A DNA stretch of 64,000 nucleotides from Bradyrhizobium vignae (GCF_004114425.1 NZ_RDQF01000009.1:124001-188000); one strand, 5' to 3'. Shown: positions 32,999 to 42,699, counted from the first letter of the stretch. Made by a program: numbers and translations. Notes: generated by a model from the letters alone, not told the origin.

Positions 32999-33060
32999 AT
33001 GCCCGGGCCTTTGCCGCGCCGAAGCGGTTTCGGCCGCGCAGGCGGGACAAGCCCGGGCAT
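32999..33060. repeat. CCCGGGCAT inverted repeat (terminator-like)
   Basis: ATGCCCGGGC (32999-33008) pairs exactly with GCCCGGGCAT (33051-33060), then GACGG. The right end GGACAAGCCCGGGCATGAC is shared in part with the 52662-52744 element. It lies between convergent genes der and the livK paralogue and may end both. Confidence 0.65.
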
Positions 33061-33085
33061 GACGGAATGCCCGACCGCTACGGGG

Positions 33086-34309
33086 TCACTTCTTCACCAG
33101 CGGGCAGTCGCTGTCCTTGAGCGGCCTGGCGGCATCTTCCGCCGGGATGTTGGCAACCAGCTTGTAATAGTCCCACGGTCCCTTCGACTCCTCCGGCTTC
33201 TTCACCTCGAACAGATAGGCCGGGATGATGCGGCGGCCGTCCTCGCGGAGCGGGCCCTTGCCGAACAGCGGATCGTCAGTCGGGATTTCCTTCATTTTGG
33301 CGACGACTTTGGCGCCGTCATGCGGATTGCCGCCGAGCGCTTCGAGCGCCTTGAGGTAATGGATCACGCCGGCATAGTTGCCGGCCTGGGTCATCGACGG
33401 CATCGCGTGGTTGCTCACCTTCTCCTGGAAGCGCTTGGACCAGGCACGGGTGCCATCGTTGAGATCCCAGTAGAAGGACTCCGTGAAGGTCAGGCCGTGC
33501 GCGGTCTTGAGGCCGAGCGAGTGAACGTCGTTGATGAAGAGCAGCAGCGCCGCGAGCTTCTGGCCGCCTTCGACGATGCCGAACTCGGCCGCCTGCTTGA
33601 TCGAATTGGTGGTGTCGCCGCCGGCATTGGCAAGCCCGACGATCTTCGCCTTGGAGTTCTGCGCCTGGAGCAGGAAGGACGAGAAGTCCGAGGTGTTGAG
33701 CGGGTGCTTGACGCCACCCAGCACCTTGCCGCCGTTTGCGGTGACAACGGCACTCGTGTCGCGCTCGAGCGCGGCGCCGAAGGCGTAGTCGGCGGTCAGG
33801 AAGAACCAGGTGTCACCGCCGGCTTTCGTCAGCGCCTTGCCGGTGCCGTTAGCCAGCATGTAGGTGTCATAGGTGTAGGAGATGGTGTTGGCGTTGCAGG
33901 CCTTGCCGGTGAGGTCGGCGGTGGCGCCGCCATTGTTGAGCAGGACCACGTTCTTTTCCTTGGCGACATTGCTGACCGCCAGCGCCACGCCGGAGTTCGG
34001 CGTGTCGGTGATCATGTCGACCTTCTGGGTGTCGATCCACTGCCGCGCAATGTTGACGCCGACATCAGGCTTGTTCTGGTGGTCGCCGCTGAGGACCTCG
34101 ATTTTCCAGCCTTTGGCCAGCAGGCCCGAATCCTCGACCGCCATCTTGACCGCCGCCACGGAGCCGGGACCGCCGATATCGGCGTAGAGGCTGGACATGT
34201 CGTTGAGCACGCCGATCGTGACGGTCTTGTCCTGAGCGTAGGCGGATGATGCAAAACCGAAAGCGGCGCAAGCCAGAAGGGCCGCGGAGCGGCGCGCGAA
34301 CGTCGTCAT
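33086..34309 (-). CDS. Orphan ABC transporter substrate-binding protein, LivK-like
   Basis: 407 residues with a signal peptide (ending SSAYA before QDKTV). Long blocks match the liv-operon paralogue at 18095-19318, including FLTADYAFGAALERDTSAVV (identical), KHPLNT, FSSFLLQAQ and ALEALGGNPHDG. GGAGGAG precedes the ATG. No permease or ATPase flanks it, so it probably docks onto the livGFHM system or another. A promoter region of about 270 bp lies upstream. Ligand unknown; differences in the pocket could mean a new ligand. Confidence 0.9.
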   Translation of the reverse strand: MTTFARRSAALLACAAFGFASSAYAQDKTVTIGVLNDMSSLYADIGGPGSVAAVKMAVEDSGLLAKGWKIEVLSGDHQNKPDVGVNIARQWIDTQKVDMITDTPNSGVALAVSNVAKEKNVVLLNNGGATADLTGKACNANTISYTYDTYMLANGTGKALTKAGGDTWFFLTADYAFGAALERDTSAVVTANGGKVLGGVKHPLNTSDFSSFLLQAQNSKAKIVGLANAGGDTTNSIKQAAEFGIVEGGQKLAALLLFINDVHSLGLKTAHGLTFTESFYWDLNDGTRAWSKRFQEKVSNHAMPSMTQAGNYAGVIHYLKALEALGGNPHDGAKVVAKMKEIPTDDPLFGKGPLREDGRRIIPAYLFEVKKPEESKGPWDYYKLVANIPAEDAARPLKDSDCPLVKK

Positions 34310-34581
34310 GAAAGGTCTCCTCCATTGTCAAATATTCGGACGGCTCTCTTGCGGAGCCTTATTCCTGCTGTTGGCTCTACCGTGTCCGACGGCTGGCGGC
34401 AATGCGCCTAAAGCCGGATGACGCTGCGTCGCAGCGTGATCCGTCGGTTAACTTTTGGGCAAAATGCGTTGAGACGCTATTTGAGCGCGTCCGATGTCAG
34501 CTTGAATTTCTGGATGCGTTTTCCGGTATCGACCTCGGCGGTATCGTCGTCACCCGCGATGGTTCGACAAACCGCTCGCCT

Positions 34582-35322
34582 TCATGCTGGCGACTGAAAG
34601 CTCATCAAGGTGCGGGTCTTGTAATCGTAGAACTTGCCGGTCTCGGTCCAGTCGGGCGCGCACAGCGGGACGATGAATTCGGCAACCTGCTCGGGTGTGT
34701 CGAGCGTCGCAGGATCCTCGCCCGGCATGAACGTGGCGCGCATGCGGGTGCGGATCGGTCCCGGATTGAACAAATTGACGCGCAGTGGCGTGTTCGCGGT
34801 CTCCTGCGCCCAGGCGCGCGCCAGCGTTTCCAGCGCGGCCTTGGAGGCGGCGTAGGGACTGACATAGGCGGTCGCCTTGTTGGCGGCGCCGGAGGTGATG
34901 AACACTGCGCGGCCGGCGTCGGACTGCTTCAGCAGCGGCTCCATGCAGCGGATCAGCTGGAAGTTCGCGGAAACGTTGACTGCCATCACGTCGTTGAAGG
35001 CCTTCAGCTCGATGTGGCCGATCGGTGAAGAGGGCCCGAGCACGCCGGCATTGCCGACGAGGATGTCGAGCTTGCCGTAGCGCTCGTGCAGGCCGGCGCC
35101 GAGACGCGCGATGCCGTCGAAATCGGTGAGGTTGAGCGGCACCAGGGTGGCGCTGCCGCCGTCCTTGCGGATCTCGTCGTCGAGTTCTTCCAGCCCTCCT
35201 TGCGTGCGTGCGACAGCGACGATGTGCGCACCGGCTTTGGCAAGCGCGCGTGCCGTGGCGAAACCGATACCGCGCGAGGCGCCGGTGACGAGAGCGATGC
35301 GGTTGGCGAGGGGCTTTGTCAT
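34582..35322 (-). CDS. Short-chain dehydrogenase/reductase
   Basis: 246-residue SDR. NAD(P) motif TGASRGIGFATARAL, NAG motif in VGNAGVLG, and catalytic Ser-Tyr-Lys with ITSGAANKATAYVSPYAASK. It resembles YciK-like proteins. It lies 156 bp downstream of purF on the same strand across a repeat. Substrate unknown, with NADP preference suggested by ARTQGG after the second strand. Also contrast with the SDR relic at 4705. Confidence 0.88.
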   Translation of the reverse strand: MTKPLANRIALVTGASRGIGFATARALAKAGAHIVAVARTQGGLEELDDEIRKDGGSATLVPLNLTDFDGIARLGAGLHERYGKLDILVGNAGVLGPSSPIGHIELKAFNDVMAVNVSANFQLIRCMEPLLKQSDAGRAVFITSGAANKATAYVSPYAASKAALETLARAWAQETANTPLRVNLFNPGPIRTRMRATFMPGEDPATLDTPEQVAEFIVPLCAPDWTETGKFYDYKTRTLMSFQSPA

Positions 35323-35370
35323 GTCGGGGTTTTACAGGCGTGGACGGCCGGGACAAGCCCCCACCACACC

Positions 35371-35468
35371 GTCATTCCGGGCGTGCGGAGCGCGGACCCG
35401 GAATCTCGAGGTTCTCAGGTGCGGAAGCGCGCACCATAGTTCGGTCCTTACGGACGCCCCGGGATGAC
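35371..35468. repeat. GTCATTCCGGGCG inverted repeat between purF and SDR
   Basis: GTCATTCCGGGCG at 35371-35383 is inverted as CGCCCCGGGATGAC at 35455-35468. About 98 bp in all. It sits directly downstream of purF (minus), so it could be the purF terminator. Same broad class as 25181-25281. Confidence 0.6.
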
Positions 35469-35478
35469 CGCTGCGCCT

Positions 35479-37002
35479 TCAGCTCGCTTCCGCCAGCAGG
35501 GACAATTGCCGCGGCTGCGGCTCGGTCTGGGTCTGGTCGGTGAGGTGGGTCGGATAGGCCCCGGTGAAGCAGTGGTCCGAGAATTTCGGATTGGCGGGGT
35601 CGCGGCCGGGCTCGCCCATGGCGCGGTACATGCCGTCGATCGACAGGAAGGCGAGCGAGTCGGCGCCGATGATCTCGCGCATCTCCTCCAGCGAGTGTGT
35701 TGCGGCCAGGAGGCCGCCGCGGTCGGGCAGGTCGATGCCGTAATAATCCGGATAGAGGATCGGCGGCGAAGCGAGACGGAAATGCACTTCCTTGGCGCCG
35801 GCATCGCGCATCATGCGCACGATCTTCTTCGAGGTGGTGCCGCGCACCAGCGAGTCGTCGATCAGGATGATGCGCTTGCCTTCGATCGCGGCGCGGTTGG
35901 CCGAATGCTTCATGCGCACGCCGGATTCGCGGATCGCCTGCGTCGGCTGGATGAAGGTGCGGCCGACATAATGGTTGCGGATGATGCCGAGCTCGAACGG
36001 CACGCCGGAATGTTGGCTGTAGCCGACTGCGGCCGGCACGCCGGAATCCGGTACCGGCACCACGACGTCGATCGGCACGTGACTCTCGCGCGCGAGCTGC
36101 GCGCCGAAGGCCTTGCGCACCTCGTAGACCGAGCGGCCGTGAACGATGGAATCCGGGCGGGCGAAATAGATGTATTCGAAGATGCAGGGGCGCGGCGCCA
36201 TCGGCGGGAACGGCTTGTGGATGTCCTGGCCGTTCTCGTCGAAGACGATGACCTCGCCCGGCTCGATGTCGCGCACGAAGCGCGCGCCGATGATGTCGAG
36301 GGCGCAGGTCTCCGAGGTCAGGATCGGGCAGCCGTCGAGCTCGCCGAGCACGAGCGGGCGGATGCCGCGCGGATCGCGCGCGCCGACCAGCTTCTTGTTG
36401 GTCAGCGAGACCAGCGCATAGGCGCCCTCGATCTCGCGCAGCGCGTCGATATAGCGCTCGATGAAACGGGCGCGCTTGGAGCGCGCGACCAGGTGCAGGA
36501 TCACCTCGGTGTCGGTGGTCGACTGCATCATCGCGCCGTGCTTCACGAGCTCGCGGCGCAGCGTCAGGCCGTTGGTGAGATTGCCGTTGTGGGCCACTGC
36601 AAGGCCGCCGGCATTGAGCTCGGCGAATAGCGGCTGCACGTTGCGCAGGATGGTGGCGCCGGTGGTGGAATAGCGGACATGGCCGACCGCCACACTGCCG
36701 GGCAGGCGGTCGATCACCTCGCGGCGGGAGAAGGTGTCGCCGACGAGGCCGAGGCGGCGTTCCGAGTGAAAGCGGCTGCCGTCGTAGGAGACGATGCCGG
36801 CGGCCTCTTGGCCGCGGTGCTGGAGGGCGTGAAGGCCGAGCGCGGTGATCGCGGCCGCATCAGGGTGACCGTAGATGCCGAAGACGCCGCATTCCTCGCG
36901 CAACGTATCGCCTTCCAGATCGTCCTGAAGTTCCAGCGCCGCCGGACCCGGACCGGCGCTCGGATCGAGATCAAGTTGGGCGTCCTGGTCAGGGTGTCGC
37001 AT
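35479..37002 (-). CDS. purF: Amidophosphoribosyltransferase
   Basis: 507-residue first enzyme of purine synthesis: glutamine + PRPP to 5-phosphoribosylamine. The Ntn nucleophile is Cys38 in REECGVFGIYG, preceded by a 37-residue N-terminal segment, which looks like the propeptide of the Bacillus type. The PRPP loop ILIDDSLVRGTTSK is intact. In the Fe-S region, CIFEYIYFARPDS keeps its Cys, but other equivalents of the Bacillus ligands read YPDYYG and SDHCFTG, so a complete cluster is doubtful. cvpA precedes it, as in many bacteria. Confidence 0.95.
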   Translation of the reverse strand: MRHPDQDAQLDLDPSAGPGPAALELQDDLEGDTLREECGVFGIYGHPDAAAITALGLHALQHRGQEAAGIVSYDGSRFHSERRLGLVGDTFSRREVIDRLPGSVAVGHVRYSTTGATILRNVQPLFAELNAGGLAVAHNGNLTNGLTLRRELVKHGAMMQSTTDTEVILHLVARSKRARFIERYIDALREIEGAYALVSLTNKKLVGARDPRGIRPLVLGELDGCPILTSETCALDIIGARFVRDIEPGEVIVFDENGQDIHKPFPPMAPRPCIFEYIYFARPDSIVHGRSVYEVRKAFGAQLARESHVPIDVVVPVPDSGVPAAVGYSQHSGVPFELGIIRNHYVGRTFIQPTQAIRESGVRMKHSANRAAIEGKRIILIDDSLVRGTTSKKIVRMMRDAGAKEVHFRLASPPILYPDYYGIDLPDRGGLLAATHSLEEMREIIGADSLAFLSIDGMYRAMGEPGRDPANPKFSDHCFTGAYPTHLTDQTQTEPQPRQLSLLAEAS

Positions 37003-37030
37003 CTCGTCCGCGCCTCTCTTTAGGGCTCTA

Positions 37031-37660
37031 TCAACGCGCCGCAGGTTTCTCGATCAGCTTTTTCATGCCGTCACGAGCAGATTTGCTGTATCCGTCGCCA
37101 CTGCCCGAAGGCTGCTGCTCGGATTCAGCTTGATCATCATCTGGTTTGTTTTTCTTGAATCTCTTCAAGATGGTGTTCTCGGGATCGTCAGGCAAGAGGG
37201 CCATCAGCCAATCCCCGGTTCCCTGGAGCACCACGCGCGACTTGGCCCCCGTGACCCAGTCCGGACGCTGCTTGTCCGGCACCAGCCAGGTGAAGAACAG
37301 GAAGGCGACCACGACGATCAAAAGGCCGCGAGCCAGGCCAAACAGGAAGCCCAGGGTGCGGTCCAGCGCGCCGATGCGCGAATCCAGGATCATGTCGGAG
37401 ATCCGGACCGTGATCACGGAGACCACGATCAGGGTGCCGACGAATACGCCCGCAACGACGACCACGCTCGCGACTGTGTCGTTGTTGAAATAGCTCTTGG
37501 CGGTCGGCAGCAGCTTCGAGAAGGAATAGAGCGTCACGATCGCAGCCGCACCCCAGGCTGCGATCGACAGGATTTCGCGCATGAAGCCGCGGACCATGGC
37601 GAGCAGGCCCGAAATCAGCATCACACCGAGCAGGATCAGGTCGAGGAGTGTTACTGGCAT
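37031..37660 (-). CDS. cvpA: CvpA family membrane protein
   Basis: 209 residues. Four hydrophobic segments within the first 130 residues (MPVTLLDLILLGVMLISGLL, GAAAIVTLYSFSKLL, VVVVAGVFVGTLIVVS, LFGLARGLLIVVVAFLFF), followed by a soluble C-terminal tail rich in charged residues. CvpA is needed for colicin V secretion in E. coli and often precedes purF; its general function is unclear. The gap to purF is 28 nt. Confidence 0.88.
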   Translation of the reverse strand: MPVTLLDLILLGVMLISGLLAMVRGFMREILSIAAWGAAAIVTLYSFSKLLPTAKSYFNNDTVASVVVVAGVFVGTLIVVSVITVRISDMILDSRIGALDRTLGFLFGLARGLLIVVVAFLFFTWLVPDKQRPDWVTGAKSRVVLQGTGDWLMALLPDDPENTILKRFKKNKPDDDQAESEQQPSGSGDGYSKSARDGMKKLIEKPAAR

Positions 37661-37828
37661 CGGCTGGTCTGGTCCGCTCGTACTTCAAAGATGCTCTAGC
37701 CGAATCGGTGTTTGGCCGTTGCCCTAAAAGAAGGGCAGACGGCGTTCCCGGCAAGGCCGCAACCACGCAATCCCATGCTGCTTTTGTGACGGCTGTATAG
37801 CGGTGGGGACCTGCGACGTCACCTCCAG

Positions 37829-39274
37829 CTAACCCTGTTCACGGCGGAATCTTGCCGGTGTGGCATTTTTCTCGGCTGGCGGGTTCGATTCGCCCCGGCG
37901 GGAGCCGCGGGCGGCGATCTCGGCCACCAACGTCGTCAGGCTGTTCACCGCGTTGAGCGACAATCCGGCATCGCCGCCGGGCTCGCCGCGGGCCGATTCG
38001 GGCAGCACGGCGCGCTGAAAGCCCAGTTTCGCCGCTTCCTTCAGCCGGGCCGGGGTCTGCGCCACCGGGCGCACCACGCCGGACAGCGAGATCTCGCCGA
38101 AATAGACCGCATCGGTCGGTAACTGCGCATTAACCAGGGACGACACCAGCGCCGCGGCAGCGGCGAGATCAGCCGCGGGCTCCTGGATGCGCAGGCCGCC
38201 CGCGACGTTCAGATAGACGTCGTGGCCGGACAGCTTGACCCCGCAATGGGCCTCCAGCACGGCCAGCACCATCGAGAGTCGGCTCGGGTCCCAGCCGACC
38301 ACGGCCCGGCGCGGAGTGCCGAGCGAGGTCGGGGCCACCAGCGCCTGCAATTCGACCAGAACGGGCCTCGTGCCTTCGATGCCCGCAAAGACTGCGGTGC
38401 CGGGCGTGCCGAGATCGCGCTCGGACAGGAACAATTCGGAGGGGTTGGTGACCTCGCGCAGGCCGAGGCCCGTCATCTCGAACACACCGATCTCGTCGGT
38501 CGGCCCGAAGCGATTCTTCACGGCGCGCAGGATGCGGAATTGCTGCGAGCCTTCGCCTTCGAACGACATCACCGCGTCGACCATGTGCTCGACCACCCGG
38601 GGCCCTGCGATCTGGCCGTCCTTGGTGACGTGGCCGACCAGGATGATGGCCGCTCCCGTCTTCTTGGCGAAGCGGATCAGCGCCTGGGCCGAAGCGCGCA
38701 CCTGCGTCACCGTGCCGGGCGCGGACTCCACGGTGTCGGTCCACATGGTCTGGATCGAGTCGATCACGATCAGCCGGGGCACCGCGCCCTCCGACAGCGT
38801 CGAGACGATGTCCTCCACGGACGTTTCGGCCGCGAGCTGTACCGGCGCGTCCGACAGGCCGAGCCGCTCGGCGCGCAGCCGCACCTGGGCGACCGCCTCT
38901 TCGCCGGAGATGTAGACGACGCGATGGCCGGCGCGCGCCAGCAGGCTGGTCGCCTGCGTCAGCAGCGTCGACTTGCCGATACCGGGATCGCCCCCGACCA
39001 GCAGCACCGAGCCGCGGACAAAGCCGCCGCCGGTGACGCGGTCGAGCTCGGTCATCCCCGAGGACAGGCGCGGCGCATCCGGGCTTTTTCCGGCGAGACT
39101 CTCCAGCGCAAACGTCCGCCCCTTGCGCTTGGAGCGGATCGACACCGGCACGTTGCCGCCGGTGTCTTCTTCCGCGAGCGTATTCCACTCGCCGCAGGAC
39201 TCGCATTTGCCCTGCCAGCGGTTATAGGCCGCGCCGCAGTTCTGGCAGACGAAGGAAAGGGTGGATTTGGCCAT
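37829..39274 (-). CDS. radA: DNA repair protein RadA (Sms)
   Basis: 481 residues. The N-terminal zinc finger CQNCGAAYNRWQGKCESC, Walker A GGDPGIGKSTL, the RadA-specific KNRFG motif (RAVKNRFGPTDE), and a Lon-like C-terminal domain are all present. RadA processes recombination intermediates. It sits upstream of cvpA-purF as in many alphaproteobacteria; the usual upstream alr gene is separated here by about 6 kb of inserted genes. The tail SNPPAEKNATPARFRREQG is a loose extension. Confidence 0.94.
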   Translation of the reverse strand: MAKSTLSFVCQNCGAAYNRWQGKCESCGEWNTLAEEDTGGNVPVSIRSKRKGRTFALESLAGKSPDAPRLSSGMTELDRVTGGGFVRGSVLLVGGDPGIGKSTLLTQATSLLARAGHRVVYISGEEAVAQVRLRAERLGLSDAPVQLAAETSVEDIVSTLSEGAVPRLIVIDSIQTMWTDTVESAPGTVTQVRASAQALIRFAKKTGAAIILVGHVTKDGQIAGPRVVEHMVDAVMSFEGEGSQQFRILRAVKNRFGPTDEIGVFEMTGLGLREVTNPSELFLSERDLGTPGTAVFAGIEGTRPVLVELQALVAPTSLGTPRRAVVGWDPSRLSMVLAVLEAHCGVKLSGHDVYLNVAGGLRIQEPAADLAAAAALVSSLVNAQLPTDAVYFGEISLSGVVRPVAQTPARLKEAAKLGFQRAVLPESARGEPGGDAGLSLNAVNSLTTLVAEIAARGSRRGESNPPAEKNATPARFRREQG

Positions 39275-39469
39275 GAGGATAGCGAGTCGCGGGTTTCAGA
39301 TTGCTGATAGCACGGAAATAGCGCCCTGATCGCCGGCGCTTCCATGATCTCGATTCGGCACGGTGGATATACCTTTCGTTAGCTCTGCGCTGCGGTGCCC
39401 GCTTGGATTTTGCCAAATGTTAGCGGACGCAGGTCCAATCTCGGAACCATTGGGGGGCGGCGAAGAGAA

Positions 39470-40618
39470 ATGACGAGATTCTTGCGAATATTGCTCGCTG
39501 CGGGCATGGCCTGCGGCGTTTTCGCGTCCGCCGGCCGTAGCCTTGCCAAGCCCCTCGACATCGTCTTCGTCAACCCCGGCAAGACCGGCGAGGTCTTCTG
39601 GGACATGGTCGCGCAGAGCATGCAGGCTGCCGGCCGCAAGCTCGACGCGCATGTCGAGGTGCTGACCAGCGAGCGGAATTACCGCACCATGCAGGAGCTC
39701 GGCTTTAGCGTGGTGGCGCGTCCCGACAAGCCCGATTTCCTCATCCTGTCGAACGAGGAGTCCGCCGCCGTCCCGATCCTGGAGGCGGCCGAGGCTGCGG
39801 GCGTCAAGACGCTGCTGCTCTCGAACACGCTGATCGGCCAGGATGCGGCGCGTCTTGGACCGCCACGTCAGAAGCTCAAGACCTGGCTCGGCGACATCAC
39901 CACCGATCTTCAAACCGCGGGCGCCCGGATGGCCAATGCGCTGATCGGCGTGGCGCGTGCCGAGAAATGGCAGAGCCCCGACGGCAAGATCCACATCCTC
40001 GGCATCGGCGGCGACGAGATCACACCCGCCTCGATCGCCCGTAACGCCGGTCTCAAGCTCGCTGTGGATGCCGCGCCAGACGTCGTGGTGGACCGACTTC
40101 TGTTCGCCAACTGGACGGAGTCGGAGGCCGAGCGGGTCACAGCCAACTACCTGGGCTGGGCTTCTCGCAAGGAGATCCGGCCTGCCGGCATCTGGGCCGG
40201 AAACGATCCGATGGCACTCGGCGCGCTGCACGCGGTGATCGCTGCCGGCCTCGTGCCCGGTCGGAACATCCAGGTGGTGGGTCTCAACTGGTCCGAGGAC
40301 GCGCTGCGCGAGATCAAGGCGGGTCGTCTGCTCCTGACCGACGGCGGGCATTTCCTGCTCGGCGGCTGGTCGATTGTTCTCCTGCGCGACTATGCCGACG
40401 GTTGCGATTTCGCAGCCGTTTCCCCCCGCGTCGAGGTCAAGACGTCGGCGATCACGCGCGACAATCTCGCTTCGATCGGCGACCTCATCAGGATGCGTGC
40501 GTTCGACCGGATCGACTTTACGCGGTTCCGGGCGAAGGCCGGCCGCTGCGGCCAATACGACTTCTCTCTCGATGCGCTCATCTCGTCGCTGCCGCTTGCA
40601 GAAGGCGTCGCGGACTGA
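39470..40618 (+). CDS. ABC-type sugar-binding-like periplasmic protein
   Basis: 382 residues. Signal peptide in ILLAAGMACGVFASAGRSLA. The fold is periplasmic-binding type 1 of the ribose/galactose group (LDIVFVNPGKTGEVFWDMVA near the start, AGIWAGNDPMALGALHAVIA and GLNWSEDALREIKAGRLLLT later). No transport genes are adjacent. Instead the stop overlaps by one base with the start of the GGDEF-EAL gene, so it is likely a receptor. ATG 39470 is used because the longer frame to 39395 lacks a signal-like start. Confidence 0.85.
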   Translation: MTRFLRILLAAGMACGVFASAGRSLAKPLDIVFVNPGKTGEVFWDMVAQSMQAAGRKLDAHVEVLTSERNYRTMQELGFSVVARPDKPDFLILSNEESAAVPILEAAEAAGVKTLLLSNTLIGQDAARLGPPRQKLKTWLGDITTDLQTAGARMANALIGVARAEKWQSPDGKIHILGIGGDEITPASIARNAGLKLAVDAAPDVVVDRLLFANWTESEAERVTANYLGWASRKEIRPAGIWAGNDPMALGALHAVIAAGLVPGRNIQVVGLNWSEDALREIKAGRLLLTDGGHFLLGGWSIVLLRDYADGCDFAAVSPRVEVKTSAITRDNLASIGDLIRMRAFDRIDFTRFRAKAGRCGQYDFSLDALISSLPLAEGVAD

Positions 40619-42687
40619 TGCGCAAGGACGAGGCGATGATCGATCCGGACTGCAACCAGGAGGGAGCGCCACCGCGCTTGCGCTCGGTCGTCCACGCGAT
40701 GATCTGGGCCACGGTGCCCGTTCTGCTGCTGGTGCAACTGCTCGCCTCCGCCGGCGTCGAAGCATCGAGCTTCTGGTCGCAGGTCAGGCAGCTCGACGCC
40801 CGCATGGTCCGCGTCGCCGAGAGCCGGGCCGAGCTGATCGCCGAGCCGCTCTGGAAGATGCGCTACGACCAGGTCACGGGCGTGCTCAACGAGATCATGC
40901 ACGACGAGACCATCGCGGCGGCGGCGGTCTATGACGACACCGGCGCCGCGATCGCCCGCGTGGTCGCGCGCCCCGAAGGCCAGTCGGTCGCGGAGGTCTC
41001 GCGCCCCATCCACTACAGCAACGGCAACATGGCCGTTCAGGCCGGCCGCATCGCCATCGCCTATTCCCGTACGACGCTGTATGCGGATGCGGGCAGCCGC
41101 CTGGTGCTGCTGCTGGTCGTCGGCCTGCTCGCGACGTTTGCGACGCTGATCGCCATGCGGATATCAGCCAACATCTTCATCGGCAGGCCGCTCGCGGCCA
41201 TGATGTGGGCGATCCAGCGCAGCAAGCAGGACGGCCGCGCCTATCCGGCCGACGTCACATCCTCGAACGAATTCGGTCAACTCGCGCGCGCCTTCAACGC
41301 CATGCAGCACACGACGTCAGGCGCGCTGGACCGGCTCGGGCACATGGCCACGCACGATCCGCTCACCGGGCTGCCGAACCGGCGCGCCCTGACCGAGCGC
41401 CTTGCCGTGGCAAGCGGGGACGGAGGCTCGCCGGGTACGCTGGTCGCGTTCTGCTTCATCGATCTCGACGACTTCAAGGGCATCAACGACACCTTCGGTC
41501 ACGAGGCCGGCGACGCGTTCCTGGTTCAGATTTCGCAGCGTCTTCGTGGCGCGGTCGAAGCGGAGGACTGGGTTGCCCGGCTCGGCGGCGACGAGTTCGT
41601 CGTCATTCGTCCCGAGGTGAGCAACGAGCAGGCCGCGCACGCATTCGCACAGCAGGTGCTCGATGCCATTTCCGAACCGATCCGGCTTCACGACAAGCAG
41701 GTGGTGCCGCGCGCCAGCATCGGTCTTGCCGTGCGCCACGCCGACGATCCGGAGCTGTCGCATCTGCCGACGCTCGCCGACATCGCGCTCTATCATGCCA
41801 AGAGCAAGGCGCCCGGCACGGTCGCCGTGCTGGACGAAGCGCTCCAGCGCGACTATCGCCGCCGCCGGGATATCGAGCTTGCCATTCCCACCGGTTTCGC
41901 CGAAGGGCAGTTCGAGGTCTGGTACCAGAGCCAGGTCGATCTCGAAAGCCACGAGGTCGTCGGTCTGGAAGCGCTGATCCGCTGGCGCCATCCTGAACAT
42001 GGCTTGATCGGTCCCGGCGAATTCTTGCCGCTGATCGAGCGCAGCGGCAACAATGCGCGGCTGACCCGCTACGTGCTGACCGATGCCTGCCGGGCGTTGC
42101 AACGATTGGCAGCCGCCGGCAGGCCGCAGATCCGGATCGCGATCAATCTGCCGCCGTCCGAGCTTGCCGACCATTCGCTCGCCGCCGAGCTGCGCGCGAC
42201 CTGCGCGCGCTTCGGTGTCGCGGCATCGCTGCTCGAGCTCGAGATCACCGAGGGATCGCTGATCAACAACATCGCCAGCGCCTCCGAGACGCTGCATCGC
42301 CTGCGGCGCTTGGGCGCCACGATCGCACTCGACGATTTCGGCACCGGGTACTCTTCGCTCGCGCATCTCAGGCGCTTCCCGCTCGACAAGGTCAAGATCG
42401 ACAAGGCGTTCATCCGGGAGATTCCGGACAGCGCGGAAGACAAGGCCATCGTCGGCGTCATTGCATCGCTCGCCGGCACGCTGGGGCTGACCCTGGTCGC
42501 AGAAGGCATCGAGCGGGCCGATCAGGCCGAGGCCATGCGTGAGATGGGCGTGGGGCTCGGGCAGGGATTCCTCTATCAGCGGCCGCAGCCGCTCGAGGCC
42601 GTGCTGCACTGGCTCGACGGGCAGCCGGCGGCGGCGAGCCGCGTCATCACCGAGAGCCCATCGATCACCCCGGAATTCGCTGCCTGA
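40618..42687 (+). CDS. Membrane GGDEF-EAL protein (c-di-GMP synthesis/breakdown)
   Basis: 689 residues. TM1 about 26-43 and TM2 about 161-180 enclose a periplasmic sensor; a HAMP-like linker follows. GGDEF is intact at 323-327 (RLGGDEFVVI) with DLDDFKGIND upstream, and EAL is intact at 451-453 with ITEG, DDFGTGYSS and KIDKAFI downstream. Both enzymatic activities seem possible. The ATGA overlap with the binding-protein gene indicates translational coupling, so the sugar-type ligand probably acts on this protein's periplasmic loop. Confidence 0.92.
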   Translation: MRKDEAMIDPDCNQEGAPPRLRSVVHAMIWATVPVLLLVQLLASAGVEASSFWSQVRQLDARMVRVAESRAELIAEPLWKMRYDQVTGVLNEIMHDETIAAAAVYDDTGAAIARVVARPEGQSVAEVSRPIHYSNGNMAVQAGRIAIAYSRTTLYADAGSRLVLLLVVGLLATFATLIAMRISANIFIGRPLAAMMWAIQRSKQDGRAYPADVTSSNEFGQLARAFNAMQHTTSGALDRLGHMATHDPLTGLPNRRALTERLAVASGDGGSPGTLVAFCFIDLDDFKGINDTFGHEAGDAFLVQISQRLRGAVEAEDWVARLGGDEFVVIRPEVSNEQAAHAFAQQVLDAISEPIRLHDKQVVPRASIGLAVRHADDPELSHLPTLADIALYHAKSKAPGTVAVLDEALQRDYRRRRDIELAIPTGFAEGQFEVWYQSQVDLESHEVVGLEALIRWRHPEHGLIGPGEFLPLIERSGNNARLTRYVLTDACRALQRLAAAGRPQIRIAINLPPSELADHSLAAELRATCARFGVAASLLELEITEGSLINNIASASETLHRLRRLGATIALDDFGTGYSSLAHLRRFPLDKVKIDKAFIREIPDSAEDKAIVGVIASLAGTLGLTLVAEGIERADQAEAMREMGVGLGQGFLYQRPQPLEAVLHWLDGQPAAASRVITESPSITPEFAA

Positions 42688-42699
42688 GCCGCCGCCGTG

